Part shown: positions 45,710-57,370 of the stretch, piece after piece
Layout of the letters: each line of letters begins with the position of its first letter
How positions within the stretch are numbered: the first letter of the stretch is position 1
Source of the DNA: Anaeramoeba flamelloides
Taxonomy: Eukaryota > Metamonada > Anaeramoebidae
Direction of reading: 5' to 3'
DNA: 64,000 bases
Assembly: GCA_027625915.1 (NCBI GenBank)
Contig: JANTQA010000029.1
Location: 9,610,001-9,674,000, forward strand
Notes under the pieces: generated by a model
Told to the model about the DNA's origin: nothing
Database searches by the model: none
What the model saw: only the letters and a program-made list of their open reading frames with translations
Program-made: the position numbers and the translations under genes

Positions 45710-46167
45710 CTGTTGAGAGAAAAATATCGGATCCAGAAAAATGGTTTGACACCATTTTTAATTGGAAAAATTACTGTAAATGAAAATCAAATCATATTGA
45801 TAACTAGGTGAATTTTATATAAATCCAGTTTTAAATGTGTTAGAAGTTCATTAATCTGTGGTATGTGTTGAATACTCATTTGAATGGTTTATAACTAAAG
45901 TAGATCATGCTATTTTAACAAAAATCCAAGTTTTAGTAAAGTTTACTAATAATTCTGGAAATCGTAATTTTTAAACTTGCTTTAGATTATAAGAGATATG
46001 GTTTTGAAAACGTAGAATTACATTGATCGTTATTCTAATAAGTAGATTATTGTTATTTTCTTTAGTTATTTCACAAACGAAAGAAATTAAAAATCATTTT
46101 CAGTAATGTTCCCAATTAAAATAGCTGTCCAACCATTTTTCTGGGTCCAAAATTTTTCTCTCAACAG
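45710..46167. repeat. Family E-like MITE with long inverted ends
   Basis: Left CTGTTGAGAGAAAAATATCG and right, in reverse complement, CTGTTGAGAGAAAAATTTTG, with TA at both outer edges. The arms go on as GA(T/C)CCAGAAAAATGGTT, GGACA-like and TTTTAATTGG(G/A)AA(C/A)A(T)TACTG. The TTTTAATTGGGAACATTAC block is shared with family E at 28467-28902, so the two are related. 458 bases, non-coding. Confidence 0.85.
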
Positions 46168-47087
46168 TAAACTATAATTAAATCTATTGATACTTGATAA
46201 TTTTGGGTTATTACATAGATGAACAAGAATAATTAAGGTTAGGATGTTAATTATTATTTTAACTAGTAATCAAACGAAGAGGCATTGATTTTGATTATAA
46301 GTTTAATTTTCAGAGTTTTTCAATAGGTATTTTCGAATATTTTTTATTTTTACTGAGTTTGATTATTTTTTTTTTTTTTGAGATTTTTTTATGTAATAAA
46401 AGGAAAAAATTGATTTTCCCTTCCAATCATAAAATAAATTAATTTTTCAGCATTTAACTAAACTTGAAAAACTTTCTGGAAATAATTTGAAAGTAATATT
46501 TATTTTTGAAATTGAATATTTATTCTCAAAAAATACAAATAAACTGTTACAAAAAATATCTTTTGGTACAATTATAATTCTTAAAAAATCAGATTATTTG
46601 AAAAATAAAAATTATAAAAAATTCAATCAAATTATAACATGATCTTCCTAAATTCTTGAAAAGATTCCAAAATAAAAAAAAAACAAATTGTATAGATATA
46701 TATTTCATTCATAAATCTTTTAATGATAAATTAACTAGAATTTTTCATTAAAATGGAATTGGAATTGTTATTAATTTTTTTTAACAGTAAAAAATAGAAG
46801 AATAATAATATTATTGTTAATTTATTTTTTTTTTTTATTGAGATAAATTATTCATAATTTTTCATTTCAAAAGGGCAAGTAGAGTGTAATTAAAGTTTCA
46901 AAAAGAAATAGAAATAAAAAAATAAATAAGAGAGTAAAAAAAAAATTCAAGAAATTATTGATTTTACATAAAAGAGAAATAAAGCACAATATTCAGATAT
47001 ATTACTGTAATTAGTCAATAATAATTCAAAAACTGGCAAAATATTTTTTTTATTAATATTTTTAATTAAATATATTTATTTTTTTCT

Positions 47088-50000
47088 TTATAAATTTCCA
47101 ATATCTAGAATTGTATTAGATACTATGTTATCCTGTAAAGAGACAAAAATCTTTTTAATATTATCTGTATCCGTTGCGCATGTGGAAAAGCAATATACTA
47201 ACTTATTTTCATTATGATTTTTTTCCAAGTATCTTTGCCTAATATATTCTGACCCCTTTTCATAATCTAACCCCCCATCATAATCTGGAAAACATACATT
47301 TAAATCAACTTTTTGAATTTTTTCTTTGAATAAATCATTTTTGTTTAGAAAGAGAATAATTGAAGAATTCATAAACCATCTTGAATTGCAAATTTCTTCA
47401 AATAACATCAAAGACTCATGCATTCTATTTTTTTCTTGATCTTCGGATAAAGTTTGATCATATTCACTCATTGAAGATACAAAAATAAGTGAGTTTATGT
47501 GTTCAAAACAATGAATCCACTTTTTTCTTTCATTTCTTTGTCCACCGACATCAAAAATACTTTGAATTGTTGTTGTTATTATATTATTTATTTTTTTTTT
47601 TTGGTTGAAAAATTAAAAAAAAAATAAAAATAAAAAAAGATAAGAAGAATTTTTTAAATTATTTGGTAATTAGTTTAAAAAGAAACAAAAATACCAATTC
47701 TAGGTTTATATTAAGAACTTTAAATGTGAAAACCAATGCACTTTTGTTTAAAATTACAAGTAATTTTGGAAGTTTAATTGTGAGGTACTTGTTTAAGTGG
47801 TGTAATTTCTTTTTCCATTTCTTTTTTATTAGTAGAATTTGTTTTTAATCTTAATAATTAATTACTTTAGTTTTTTTCGTTTTTATTTTCAATTTGGCTG
47901 TGCTTTCAAGTTTCCGTATATTGATATTAGTAAGTAATCACTTGATTTTTTTTTTTCCTTTACAACTCTTTTTTCCAATAAAATGGAAATTCAGCCAAAT
48001 AAAAAAAAAATATGGGAAAAAAACCAAATAAACTAAATTCCAAAAATTTGGACACAGTTTAAACGGTTGAAAGAATAACAATACTCCACTTTACAGTCAA
48101 TTTGGAAATAATTTTGGTTTTACGAACTATTTCATTTTTTGTTTTTTTTAGTTTAATTTTCATTTCCTTTTTTCCTGTTAAGTAATCTTGTTTCACTAGA
48201 TCTGGATTTTTTTTTCAGATGTTTGATAGAAGATTAGTGTTGATTTTCTTAAATAGAAAAATCTCATACAATTATTTAATGGTATCTTATCATTTAATTG
48301 ATCAATTATTGTAAGTTAAATTTCAACAAATTTACTAATACATTTTTTGTTCAGCTCGTTTCATTATTTTGGACACACTGATTTTTATTTTTTGAGTTTT
48401 ATATTTTTTTTTCTTTTTTTTTGGATTAAAATGATTACTTATTAAAATATTAATATTTTGTTACCTAAATGTGGTTTTATATTAGGTTTGGGAAAATATA
48501 ATAAATTGTGTTTTTTTTAGTCTGCTTATTTTTGATTTTAGGTGTTACCAATTTTTTGGAATATAGTTTATATTGATTTTTAACACTCTTTTTTTTGAGT
48601 AGTTTATTTAATAAAATTGAAAACACACTATAGTGTGTAAGAACATACTGGATTTTCAGAATTTTTTACAATAAATAACAGTTCCCTTACATGTTATACA
48701 AATTTAAGAATAATCACAAAAATTACATTAAATTCCCACAGATCAAAGAAATCAACAATTAATTTATTTTATTTTTTTTTTTTTATTTATTGGGGACAAA
48801 GTGTATTTTAAACACTAGGTACCCTTTTATTTTAATTGCATTTTAGAAATTTAAGAGTAAAATACCGAATTTCACGGTTATTAATTAACGAAAATTATTT
48901 TAAGCTATCATAATTTAACATTATTTCATTTAAAATTTAATTCTTTGAACTTAATCAGAAAAATTAATCTATCTTTTTCATAGGAAGTAAATATCAATAA
49001 AAAGTGATCAATATTTTCTATTATTTCTGTATGTTCATATTTTAAACATAAAGGACAAAATCTGTTTGAATTTTTATTTATTACATAATAATATCTATTT
49101 AAGTAATTGATAAATGTTCTGAATTTTTGTTTTGTTGAACTTGATGGATAACTTAAGATATCTTTAATTAATCAATTTTTTTTTTGGTTTTTAATTATTA
49201 CGAAATATTTTTGGACCTTCCAATTGGTAGAATTCAAAAACTCATTATAATTATCATTATAAATTTCTTTTTTAAAATGCTTTAAACTCTCCCATTTTCA
49301 ATTAATTTTATTGATTATACTTTAATTAAATATTATTACTTTTTTCAGACACGGTAGAGATATTTTTTTAATTTATTTTTGAATTTGAATTTCTTTTTAT
49401 TAATAGATATTACCAAATTCTTGAATTTAAATTCTGTTTTATAAATCAGTATTGGTGTGTTTCTGTTTATTTTGCATATTTCAGTAATACATGTATTCAT
49501 TCAAGAGGCCAAATAGTCTAGTATTGTAATTTTATAATTATATATTTCAAATCCATATGTTAATTGATTTAATATAAAAAATTTAAATAATCTAATTTTT
49601 AAATTATTTGTTAGTAAATTAGTATTGAATAATTGTTTAGATTTGTTATAAGTTTAATTTGCCTTTTTCAGATTATAGACTAAATGTGAATATTTTTCTA
49701 AATAAAAATTCAAATATTTAATCTTTGATAAATCTTCAGTAATTTCTGTTTTGTCTTTATTAAATTTTAGTCCAAATTGGATAATTACTTGATATATTAA
49801 AAATATTTTTCCATTTATTTGATTTATATTCCCTTTTATGATTAAGATTAAATCATCTGCAAACATTTGACTATGATCAATTGATATTATTATTTATAAT
49901 AATAGAAAATATGAAATAAAAGCAAATATAATCAGTGATAATGGTTCCCCTTAGAATATACTGAATCAAAAAAAACAATTTATTTTAAATATCATTCTCA

Positions 50001-51742
50001 TTTAAATTCTAGATTTCATATTGTTAAAAAAAACATACAACTTTATTACATTTAAATAGATCTGGATTTTAATATTAGTATTGGAAAAAAAATACTATAT
50101 AATGATGAAAATAATGAGTAAAAAAAGATATAATCCATACTTCAAAATCAAATATGTACTTTTTTTCTTATTTTTTTAATACAAAATATGATTTTTTAGC
50201 CAAATAATTGCTAAGTTCTCATCAATTTTGAAAGTAAACTACATAAAACTTTCAGATAAATTGAAATTATGAATCAAATTAATTCAAAATTTTTGTAAAT
50301 GTCTAAATTTTTATTAACTATTTTGTTTTTTTGATAAAAAATCTTGAAAAATTAACTCTATTTTTGAAAAAAACTTTTCCAATATGGTCTTTCCTTATTA
50401 GAATTTATTTTTAAATAATATAAAACTAATAAATAAATACCATTTTTAATTAGTAATTATTGTTGTTTTCTTTAATCCAATAATATAAAGGTCCTATATA
50501 AAAAGAAATACACATTTTATTTTTAAACACAAATTAAACTTTCCAATAGGCAGTATTTTGAGAACAGTAAAATGAAAATAATCCCTGGCAAGATTTTAAA
50601 TAGTTAGTATTATGGAAATTGTTATGTAATTTCTTTTATTTAATAAAGTATCCTTTCTATAAGAATCAAAATTTGAAATTATAACTTATCAAATTTATAG
50701 AATGACGATTAATTAACTTATACTTGTTCAAAATATTATTTAATCAAGAAAAAAACAGAATAAAAAAATTAAGTTTATCCAAACTATATCAAACATCTAT
50801 AAAACTCTATTGTTTATTCAAAATAAGTAGATACGCTTTGGCTATCAGAAAATTAATTTAGTATTATATAGACATCTTACTTTTCATGAAATTAGGGTAA
50901 CTGTATTACTTATTTCCTGAAAAATTTGGTTAGTTATAAAAAGGATTTGATTGAAAATATATGCAATTACACATATATTTTCCTAATATTCACAATTAAA
51001 AATCTTTTCAAGGATTTTTTTCATGTACGATATTTTTTTCCCTACTATATACCAAAAATTTTGATTTTGATTTAATAATAAATGATCATTAGACTAATTT
51101 TTTATAATCTCAATATATTTTTAAAAAAAAAAAATCTTCATAAATACAACTTACTGAACCGTCACTAATGTATCTATCAACAACTTTTATAAAAAAAGTA
51201 TTACAGCCGTTCCAAACCTACCTTGAAATTTTACAGACATCGAAATTGACTTTTTTTCTCAGTTAAATACAAAAAAAAAAAATCTACGGATATACACTAT
51301 CATATACATTTTATGGTTTTGACATTAGGTTTTTTAAAAAAATTTCTTTTTTGAATGACTGAGTAAAAAATCTAGTTGTTTTTGAATCAAAATTCAAAAA
51401 TTCAAAACAAAACTCCCAAAGATCGAAGATCAAATTTGATGATTTCTTTAAAATGGTCTTAACTTTTGATTTTAAGGACTTTAGAAATTATGGATCACAA
51501 ACAACCTTAAATTTTTTCCAAATTACTGATCATTTAAAAAGGTTTATATTCAAAAATTCAAATTCTCAAATTTTCTCTTTGTGAAATTTTTGTTCTATTA
51601 TAAAATTTCAGGGTTTGAAATAGGCTATCACATGTCCTTAAAATCCTGTAATAAAAAGTCAAGTATGATAAAGAAAATGAATTTTCGGTTTATCATAGAT
51701 TTCACTGTAGGGTTGGAACGACTCTCTCTCTCTATATAGATA

Positions 51743-51802
<60 letters not shown>

Positions 51803-51953
51803 CGTTGTGGGGTTAAATAAATACCTGATTCGTAAATCTTCTATGTAAAATATTATTTCGATAATTCCAGTTGTTTTTACTCTTGACATTAAGATATCTT
51901 CATCATTTAGCAAAAAATCTTCTTCACTAAATCTATCAATATTTTGAAAAAAA
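47088..51953 (-). CDS. G-protein alpha subunit 1, 3' exons
   Basis: GTP-binding subunit of a heterotrimeric G protein. Two exons are clear. Exon a, 51825-51953, encodes FFQNIDRFSEEDFLLNDEDI and switch I, SRVKTTGIIE, with the Arg and Thr of the family kept. Exon b, 47088-47559, encodes switch II FDVGGQRNERKKW with the catalytic Gln, then MHESLMLFEEI, the guanine-specificity motif FLNKND, STCATDT and the last helix ending DIGNL. The splice (ATCAG/GTATTT to TTCAAAG/TATTTT) gives RIS-IFDVGG. Upstream exons for the P-loop (GxGESGKS) and most of the helical domain should lie at 51954-58199, but I could not find them, so the gene is partial here or has lost its 5' end. No C-terminal pertussis-type Cys. 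Confidence 0.88.
48900..49990 (-). mobile_element. Decayed LINE (non-LTR retrotransposon), reverse transcriptase and C-terminus
   Basis: Reverse-transcriptase motifs are visible in gene order. A degraded QG-type stretch (ILRGTIIT, with a YF-I-F follow-on) lies near 49880-49950. FADDLILI, the F/Y-x-DD catalytic motif, is at 49840-49863, followed by IQFGLKFNKDKTEI, the usual K-T motif. Then comes LTYGFEIYNYKI with thumb-like sequence, a basic region (about 49200-49450) and a FCPLC-x4-H-like motif with TEIIENIDHF near 49000-49080. At least four stops or phase changes interrupt it, and the 5' part is missing. FADD with a terminal Cys-rich knuckle points to a non-LTR element. It lies in the sense direction of the G-alpha gene whose intron it occupies. 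Confidence 0.85.
50570..51060 (+). repeat. Family F dispersed repeat, copy 2
   Basis: Matches 32030-32520 and 54785-55130: AATAATCCCTGGCAAGATTTT (first: AATAATTCCTGATACGATTT), ATGACGATTAATTAA, ACTTGTTCAAAA, CTATCA, TTTTTTTCATGTACG and TTTTTTTCCCTAC. Lies in the G-alpha 1 intron. Confidence 0.65.
51204..51723. repeat. Family D MITE-like element, copy 1
   Basis: Left end TA/CAGCCGTTCCAAACCTACC; right end in reverse complement AGTCGTTCCAACCCTACAGTG followed by AAATCTATGATAAACCG. About 520 bases without coding capacity. The right end runs straight into a microsatellite, so the expected right TA cannot be placed with certainty. Confidence 0.75.
51722..51802. repeat. Compound microsatellite (CT)n-(TA)n-(TG)n
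   Basis: CT units (51722-51733), TA units (51742-51780, with one interruption before) and TG units (51781-51802). It sits between the family D element and the splice donor of G-alpha 1 exon a at 51824. Confidence 0.95.
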
Positions 51954-52211
51954 CTATTATCGTTTAGAAAAATCAAGAGTTGGTATTCAATCAATTAATT
52001 TATAAATAAATAAATAAAGACCAAATCTTTTTGAATAATTTTATTCAAAAAATAATTTTGAAAAAATAATAAAGTTGTTTTAAAAAAGTTCTTGCCTAAA
52101 GTTTCAAAAGTGTTATCTCAACTGATAAAATGATGTAAATTGGATATTTTGATGTTATCCTAATAAAATTTTTAGTACACACTTTTTTAGAACATCTTTT
52201 TTTTATTATTT

Positions 52212-52700
52212 GATTATTATGGAAAAAAAGTGCAAAATAAAAAAAAATGAAATACAATTGTTAATTGGAAACCTAGCTGAAAATGAAAAGTAAAACTAAT
52301 TAAAAGTAGAAACAAATTAACTTCAAAAAATAATCACAATTCATTATTTAATTATCAATCAAACTAATAATAACAATTTATATCTATTTTTTATTATCCA
52401 AATAACATGAATTATTTTTTGGAGATCTCAAAAATAGTCAATTTTTTCAACAAATTTTAAATCAAAAATTAATCTAAGAAAAAGCACATACCAAATTATA
52501 GTATATTAAAAAAACTTCTATTGAGACTAATCCTCTATTTTATCTTTATTTATCATTTATTTTTTATTTTATTAATTGATCTTATTTTTTATTTTTTTTA
52601 GGTTTCTTTGATTTCCATGATTTCTGTGACTCTATTAAGGTTTCCAGTTATAAATCCATTTGAACTTTTTTATTAATGTTTCACTTTTATCCATCATGAT
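52212..52700. repeat. Family E element, copy 2
   Basis: Left part TTATGGAAAAAAAGTGCA, TTAATTGGAAAC, GAAAATGA, AGAAACAAATTAACTTCAAA, then GGAGATCTCAAAAATAG and ATACCAAA follow copy 1 (28467-28902) in order. The right arm is partly replaced: TTTCCAGTTATAAA and GTTTCACTTTT are still seen near 52640-52690. Confidence 0.75.
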
Positions 52701-54784
52701 TGAATCAAATAATTGTAGATATTATGACTATTCCTTTTAGAACTGTATTTTAAAGCTTTCTTTTATTTATTAGTATTTTGATTTTTTCAATCAAGTTGAA
52801 TGAAAATTTTGTCCAGAATTATTTTTCAATTGATAATATTTTTTTGACATGTCAATTTCAAGGTGATTATAATTTTATGGTAATTGAATATTATTTTTTC
52901 TAAATAGCAACCCGTTTATTGATTTATAAGAATCCTGAGTCAAGAGATCTTGTTAAAAATTTGAATTCAGGGTTTTTTTTAAGAAACTTTATAATGTTGG
53001 ACTAAACCATTTTTTATGATCCAAATTTGAAATTTGACTTGAATAGGTTTCAGAAATCAAAATGATTATATTTCTCTAACTTTTCACTTTGGTTTCAAAA
53101 TCTAATAGAGTTTCGCTGCCAATGACAAAAGTTCATTTTTTTAACAAGTTGAAAACCAGTAAAGTAAGTGGTAAACATAATCGATTTTTGAATTTCAACT
53201 TGTTTTATACTAGAATTTGGAAATTTTTTTTGGTAGAAACAAGTTTTTTGTATTTTCCTTTTTATTCGTTGAAAACAAAAATTACCAAAAATATTTACTA
53301 TTTTGCCTTTCCTTTATCATAAAATCAAATAAATAAGTTTTTTTTTTTTTTGTATTATAATGATTATTTTAACCTTAAGAGTATAAAAGACGAGAGTACT
53401 TCATTCACTAACTTATAAATAATTTCTATTAACAAATATATTGTTCATTTTTATGTGAAGATTCCCGATTGTTAACTATCAAATTCTTGGAATAATAATC
53501 ATTAAATGTGCGTTTTAAAATCAAATTTTTGTATGTAAACCAAAAAAAAATCTCGACAAGACTTACAAATAAATTCGAACTAAAAGAACAATTTTCTGAT
53601 TTTCAAAATCTAAAGTATATTTTTTGATTTTAATAAATCTAAATCTCATTTTTTTCTTGAAACAACTTTTATCATATATTAAGATAAAATTAAAAAAAAA
53701 CGAAAAAAAAAAAAATTATGTGTGTTGAATCAAACTAATTTTCACTAAAATTTGGTTTAAATATAATAAAAAATCATTTGGATATTGAAATAAATAATGT
53801 ATTATTTAGAATATATACCTTTTGAGGATTTAAGTATATTACATTTGTGACAAATTTTTTTTGATTGTAAATTATTCAGGTACTAGAAGATGTATCTCTT
53901 TAGTTTAGTTTTTTAAAATCTTTCGACGAAATTTCTAACAAAAACTAGTAAAGTGAGATCTTTTCTTTGTTTTTTTGAAATTGGAAATTATTAAATTAAA
54001 AAAAAATTGACATTTAATTAAAAAATACTTTGAAAAATAGATAATTTTTTCCTTATGGGATACAACTCTATTAGATTAAGGGGTTTGTTAAAATTACCAT
54101 TTTAGCGAGAACATGACCTTTTTGCAATTTACCACCTTCTTACAAAATGAACATTTTCTTTCAAACCTTATGAAACATAAAATGACCAGAGTTCCCAAAA
54201 TGATTCCGTTTTTAGAATTATTAGAATCATAAAAATTTAAAATATTGAATCAAAATATTAAAATTGTTACCATGAAATGGGTTTTTATCCACATTTTCTA
54301 CTTTTTATAATAACTTTTAACAATAATTTTTCAAAAGCAACAAAAATTATTTTATTCTAATTTTAGGAATCTAAATAAAAAATTTTTTTTTTGGTACCAA
54401 AAGTCTATTAAAAAAAGTTTCTTTTGATTCAATTTCAAAGAAAAATAATTTTCTGATTAGGAATAAACAAAAAAAAAAATCAGGATTTACGAAAAGGTCA
54501 TTGAAACAAAAGTCACAATAAGAAAAACCTTATATATTTATTATATTGAACAATATTAATTTTTTTTTTAATTTATAATTTATAATTATTAAATTTTGAG
54601 AATGATGGGATCCTATAAAACCCCAAATTAAAACAAGAAATAAGTTGAGAAGAATCGTTAAAAACAAAAAAAAAAAAAAAAATTATTTTATTCTACAGAA
54701 TCAAAAAAAGAAATATTTGAGGTTTTTTTTCAAAAAAGAATCAAAATGCGAACTCTGAATATAACCTATCAACCCCCCCCCACT

Positions 54785-55130
54785 TATTAGAATGATGATT
54801 AATGAAATCACACTTGTTCAAAACACAATTCAATCAATCAAAAAACAAGAAAAAAAATTATCATTTTCCAAACTCTAGTAAACCTCAATAAAACTCGATG
54901 ATTTTTCAAAAAAAGTTGATCAACATATGGCTATCAAACAATTACTTGAGTATTCCATGGACACCTTACTTTAATGAACTTTAGGTATGTTTATTACTAA
55001 TCTCATTAAAAAATCAGTTATTTTTAATAAGGATTTGATTGAAATTAGACAAAAATTTTAATAATACCCACAATTAAAAATCTTGTAAGGGAATTTTTTC
55101 ATGTCCGGTATTTTTTTCCCTACAATATAT
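54785..55130 (+). repeat. Family F dispersed repeat, copy 3
   Basis: Shares ATGATTAATGAAATCA, ACTTGTTCAAAACAC, TTATCATTTTCCAAA, ATCAAACAATTACTTGAGTA and TTTTTTTCATGTCCGGTA with copies 1 and 2. Truncated at the left compared with copy 2. Confidence 0.7.
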
Positions 55131-55262
55131 TTTTTAAATTCTTCTTGAGAATAAAAGTTTATTGGACAATATTCGTTTGATTTTATAATTATTTATTTTC
55201 CATTAAAATGAGAACTCAAAAAAATTATGAATCTGATTGAAATTTTTTCTTGAATTTTTCTT

Positions 55263-55607
55263 TTATTTTGATTTGAATCTTTTGTAATTGTTTTTTGATT
55301 CCAATAATTCAACCTCTTTTTTAATTTTTGAAATAGTATTCATTGTTTTTCGTTGTTTGTGAAAAAATATTTGAAAATTGAATTTTGAAAGCAAATTGGT
55401 CAGAAAACGTTTTTTAAAATAATAATAAATAGTAATGGGCGAGAAATTCAAGGAAAAAAATAATTGTATTCATTCAAAGTAAGAAGATAAAGAAGAACCA
55501 ATCTTCGAAAATAGACTTTTATCAAATTTTTTTTTTTCATTGATTTCAACAAGTTTATTTGAAATGGTGATCTTTCGTGTTTGGTCTTCTAAAAGAAAAG
55601 ATTTATC
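55263..55607 (-). pseudogene. Coding-like frame with one internal TGA
   Basis: A 115-codon frame interrupted once, by TGA at 55470-55472. The first part has polar, protein-like sequence (LLEDQTRKITISNKLVEINE, then FDKSLFSKIGSSLSSYFE). The second includes TIYYYFKKRFLTNLL and ISKIKKEVELLESKNNYKRF. No family is recognised and no start codon or upstream exon is clear. It may be a relic, an unspliced gene, or chance in AT-rich DNA. Confidence 0.25.
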
Positions 55608-56067
55608 TCAAATGCACACCTCTTAGGGTCTATTTTTTGGTTTTCTGTTTGAATAATTTCAATCTTTCGATAAAAACATCTCAAGATCCAAAATTAAATT
55701 TAATAAAACGAAAAATTTAATCAAAAAAAATGTTCCAAAAATTGAAAAATTTAAGATTCAACTCTGAATTACTTTGATTCTTTTCACGAATCGAGCAGCG
55801 AATGGGATTTGGTTTCAAAGTTTCAATATACGATTACCCTCAAAAAATATTTTCCAGTAATGTTAACACAATTCAAAATTTTCAAAATGGTGAAATGTAC
55901 TTACTTCCTGAAAAGTGGAACTTTTTATAATAAAAATAACAATTTTGAAAAAATTATTCTGATTCTTAAAAACCATACTTTATATTGATACTCTATCTAT
56001 AAAACTCTTACGTTTTCATTTAATCAAGTAATAGATTCAATTTATTTCCCAGTTGATCAAAAATTTA

Positions 56068-56468
56068 CAGCTGTTCCAAGGTTATCGTGAAATTTTATCA
56101 ATGTCAAATTTTGATGTTGATATAGATTTTTGAATCTCAGAATATAAGAATAAGAAAGCTTATATTGAAAATATTCTTCCATTAATAAGTTGATAAGAAA
56201 AATAAACTTTTGGTTTGATCAAAAAATAAATTCATTTTTTTAGAGTAAATTTCAGGTGGTTTCTTAATGAATTATCGATGGTTAGAGTCATTTTGTATTC
56301 GGAAATTTTATTTATTGAAAATCAGAAAAAATTCTTGAATATTGGCCCATTTGGAAATTTTTTTTTTCAAAATGAACTTTATTATTCTCATATTTAACTT
56401 TTTAAAAAATTTATATCAACATCAAAATATGATATTGATAAAATTTCAAAGTGGTTTTGAATTGACTG
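56068..56468. repeat. Family D MITE, copy 2
   Basis: 401 bases flanked by TA (56066-56067 and 56469-56470). Left CAGCTGTTCCAAGGTTATCG; right in reverse complement CAGTCAATTCAAAACCACTT. The arms then share TGAAATTTTATCAAT and TTTGATGTTGATATA. Long inverted arms, no coding frame, CAG termini at TA: Tc1/mariner-type MITE layout. Confidence 0.85.
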
Positions 56469-56944
56469 TAGATCACTTTATTTAAATAAATTATGGAATT
56501 GAACCAGAATTTTTTTACATAAAAAGAAACAACCAACAACCCTTTCCACATCAGAAATATATAAAACTCTTAAATTTTATTCTTTTTTGATTATTGTTAT
56601 TTTAATCACTTTTATTTCTCTTTTTCTTGTATTTGTTTTGAAAAGAAAAGTTAGTCTTTTCATATTTTAAAGAAAAGTTATCATATAAAACTCTAATCAA
56701 TCACCTTCTAGTTCTTATAAAAAACATTTTATGAATTTAGAGTTTCAAGAAATCCGGGAGGTAATATTTAGATCATCTTCCTCAATATCTCTAAACTATG
56801 TTTCTATCAAAGTGAATCCAAAAAAAAAATTTTTTTTTCAAATATCAATAATTTTTTATATAATTGACCTTTGAAAAACAAATTAGAAATAAGTAGAATA
56901 ATATAACATCAAAGAATAGTTGGTAACCCATCTGAAAGAAAACT

Positions 56945-57370
56945 ATTAAATCAATATATTTTCTTATAAATCAAAAAGCAAAATTCTTAGAGTACCATAT
57001 TGAGAAAATCAACAGTGTTCCTTTTGATCCCTATTGAAGATCCAAATAATATTCCAATTTGAATCTATGTGATTATTCCACAATCATTACCACTGTTTCA
57101 ATAACATTGCAATAACCCATTTTTAATTAGAAACTCCCCGTCCGCCAATAAAAAAAATTACAAAATAATTATGTGGAAATAAAATATCTAAAAAAAAAAA
57201 TAAAAATTGTAAAAATAATTTTAATTCTGAAATTTCACAAAACAATTTTTTTTTTCTTCTAATATTAATTCAAACCTGTTAAATACATATTTTTAACCCA
57301 AAACAACTGATTCCACTTGTATAAAAAATTGTTTATAAAAAAAAATGGGAATTATTTTTAGTTCTTATTA
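56945..57370 (+). repeat. Family G dispersed repeat, copy 2
   Basis: Matches 31245-31650 in the same orientation (TCAATATATTTTCTTA, AAATTCTTAG, TTGAAGATCCA, CACTGTTTCAATAACATT, TTTTTTCTTCTAATAT). Confidence 0.6.

Larger units (their letters stand above)
43823..47087. other. Gene-free stretch between convergent genes
   Basis: It lies between the 3' ends of the FAM91 gene (plus) and the first G-alpha gene (minus). No coding frame. It holds a family H element (45352-45575) and a family E-like element (45710-46167). A pair of similar TTTTGAAGGT(A/T)AACT(C/T)(C/A)TTGATTTTTT words near 44390 and 44510 suggests a local duplication. Confidence 0.6.
47560..51824 (-). other. Giant intron (4265 bases) of G-alpha 1
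   Basis: Bounded by GTATTT at 51824 and a TTCAAAG acceptor at 47560. In gene order it contains a CA/TA microsatellite just after the donor, a family D element (51204-51723), a family F repeat (50570-51060) and a decayed LINE (48900-49990). A stretch near 48235-48375 is shared, in reverse, with 60205-60330. Confidence 0.8.

Noticed and set aside
53089-53322. A 77-codon plus-strand frame with an internal GTAAGT
   Set aside because: Composition is slightly unusual, but no homology or partner exon is visible, so I only mention it in the region note.
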